Part shown: positions 62,947 to 64,000 of the stretch, piece by piece
Layout: each line of letters opens with the position of its first letter
Numbering within the stretch: the stretch's first letter is position 1
Origin: Halobacterium hubeiense
Lineage (GTDB): Archaea > Halobacteriota > Halobacteria > Halobacteriales > Halobacteriaceae
Direction of reading: 5' to 3'
NCBI RefSeq assembly: GCF_001488575.1
Contig: NZ_LN831303.1
Location: forward strand, 1 to 64,000
Length of the DNA stretch: 64,000 bases
Position numbers and translations under genes: made by a program
The notes under the pieces: generated by a model
The model's input: only the letters and a program-made list of their open reading frames with translations
What the model was told of the DNA's origin: nothing
Database searches by the model: none

Positions 62947-64000
62947 CTACTCTTCGGCGGGCAGCGAGCCGTACTCCTCCTCGAAGCGCTCGACGAGGCG
63001 CTGCTTGTTGAACTTCCCGGTGGAGGTCTTCGGCACCTCGTCGACGAACTCGAAGCGGTCGGGCAGCCACCACTTCGGGAACTCTTCGAGCAAGTGCTCG
63101 CGGAGCTCCTCGACGGTCACGCCGTCCGTCGTGGCGACGTACGCGACGGGCCGTTCCTGCCACTTCTCGTGGGCGACGCCGATGACGCTGGCTTCCTCGA
63201 CGCCGTCGTGGCCGATGAGCGCGTTTTCCAGCTCGATGCTGGAAATCCACTCGCCGCCGCTCTTGATGACGTCGTCAAGGCGGTCCACGATGTCGAGGAA
63301 GCCGTACTCGTCGACGGTAGCGACGTCGCCGCTGCGGAAGTAGCCGTCCTCCGTCCACGACAACTCGGTGGCGTCCGGGCGCTCGTAGTACTCGCCGGCG
63401 AGCCACGGCGCCCGCGCCTGCACCTCGCCGGGCGTCTCGCCGTCGTGGGGGACCGGCTCGCCGCCCTCGTCGCGGAGGCGAATCTGGACGCCGGGCGCGG
63501 GGACGCCGGCCTTCATGCGGAGGCGGTCCTGCTCGTCCTCGGGGAGCTGCTGGACTTCCGTCGTCATCAGGGTGTTCGCGAGGTGCGGGGACGCCTCCGT
63601 CATGCCGTAGCCTTGGCTGATGGGCGCGTCGTACACCTCGTCGTACTTCCGGATGAGCGACGCTGGTGGCGAACTCCCGCCGATGAGCACGTCGGTCAGC
63701 GAGGACAGCGACTCCGGGCCGAGGTCGTCGGCGTCCTCGATGATGCGGTCGACCTCCATCCAGACGGTCGGGACGGCCGCCGCAATCGTCACGGCCTCGT
63801 CCTGCACGATGGAGAGGAGTTCGTCGGGGTCGGTGTGCTGGCCGGGGAGCACGATGTTCGCGCCCGTGAACGTCGTCGTGTACGGCAACCCCCAGCCGTT
63901 GACGTGGAACATCGGCACGACCGGCATCACGGTGTCGGTCTCGCTGATGCCGAACACGTCGGCGTGGCTGTGCATCAGGGTGTGCAGGAACTGCCCGCGG
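62947..64000 (-). CDS. AMP-dependent acyl-CoA ligase (fatty-acid type), partial, 5' end beyond window
   Basis: C-terminal about 350 residues of an ANL-superfamily ligase. Visible motifs: PMFHVNGWGLPYTTTF, VLIGGSSPPASLI, QGYGMTEASPHLA, the hinge RSGDVATVDEYGFLDIVDR and the catalytic Lys in KTSTGKFNKQRL. This part resembles medium/long-chain fatty-acyl or aryl-CoA ligases rather than acetyl-CoA synthetase. The frame continues past 64000 without a start, so the N-terminus is outside the window. Distinct from the ligase at 41615. Confidence 0.88.
   Translation of the reverse strand, partial: RGQFLHTLMHSHADVFGISETDTVMPVVPMFHVNGWGLPYTTTFTGANIVLPGQHTDPDELLSIVQDEAVTIAAAVPTVWMEVDRIIEDADDLGPESLSSLTDVLIGGSSPPASLIRKYDEVYDAPISQGYGMTEASPHLANTLMTTEVQQLPEDEQDRLRMKAGVPAPGVQIRLRDEGGEPVPHDGETPGEVQARAPWLAGEYYERPDATELSWTEDGYFRSGDVATVDEYGFLDIVDRLDDVIKSGGEWISSIELENALIGHDGVEEASVIGVAHEKWQERPVAYVATTDGVTVEELREHLLEEFPKWWLPDRFEFVDEVPKTSTGKFNKQRLVERFEEEYGSLPAEE

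Overview
The window is chromosome or megaplasmid DNA of an extremely halophilic archaeon (class Halobacteria). Evidence: high GC, strongly acidic predicted proteins, twin-arginine lipoprotein signals, leaderless starts about 26 nt from A/T-rich box A elements, and haloarchaeal families such as XacGHIJK-type sugar transporters, ATP-dependent PckA, an Lrp regulator and an IS200/IS605 element. I cannot name the genus. I saw no rRNA, tRNA or CRISPR array.

Layout. 1-1.5 kb: tyrosine recombinase beside a 12-bp inverted repeat in AT-richer DNA. 1.5-7.0 kb (minus): pentose ABC transporter xacKJIHG. 7.1-7.6 kb: control region with several palindromes. 7.6-9.9 kb: FAH-family enzyme and 2-oxoglutarate-semialdehyde dehydrogenase (XacF-like). 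10-12 kb: stress protein and GntP permease. 12.3-18.6 kb: xylose dehydrogenase (XacA-like) and a second sugar ABC transporter with a DUF624 protein. 18.7-28.9 kb: stress protein, XacE-like dehydratase, enolase-superfamily dehydratase, IclR regulator 1, GH51 arabinofuranosidase, XacC-like lactonase, BNR/GH93-like secreted hydrolase, M24 protein. 29-30.6 kb: PckA. 31.3-41 kb: broken GH4, IclR regulator 2, XacD, second XacE-like enzyme, an intact and a frameshifted GH3 glycosidase. 41.6-47.4 kb: acyl-CoA synthetase and a three-gene operon (lactonase, iron alcohol dehydrogenase, succinate-semialdehyde dehydrogenase). 48-53 kb: two-wing HTH regulator, membrane protein, nosL-nosD-nosF-nosY. 53.8-57.5 kb: hydantoinase/oxoprolinase pair. 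58-64 kb: membrane protein, Lrp regulator, a membrane gene with a complete IS200/IS605 element (tnpA+tnpB) at its 3' end, another HTH protein and the C-terminal part of an acyl-CoA ligase that runs off the window.

How it works together. Most of 1.5-41 kb looks like an arabinan/xylan utilisation island. Secreted and cytoplasmic glycosidases release arabinose and xylose, XacGHIJK (and perhaps the second transporter) import them, and XacA, the MBL lactonase, XacD, XacE and XacF oxidise pentose to 2-oxoglutarate. PckA would support gluconeogenesis from TCA intermediates. Two IclR regulators are each preceded by a distinct 17-bp palindrome of 6-5-6 architecture, and copies of each palindrome sit in front of or between different pathway genes. 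This suggests two separate regulons.

The most distinctive unit is 43.9-47.4 kb. Its three overlapping genes have the same family composition as the Agrobacterium blcABC (attMLK) gamma-butyrolactone operon: lactonase, then 4-hydroxybutyrate oxidation, then succinate-semialdehyde oxidation. A perfect 16-bp palindrome lies across its promoter.
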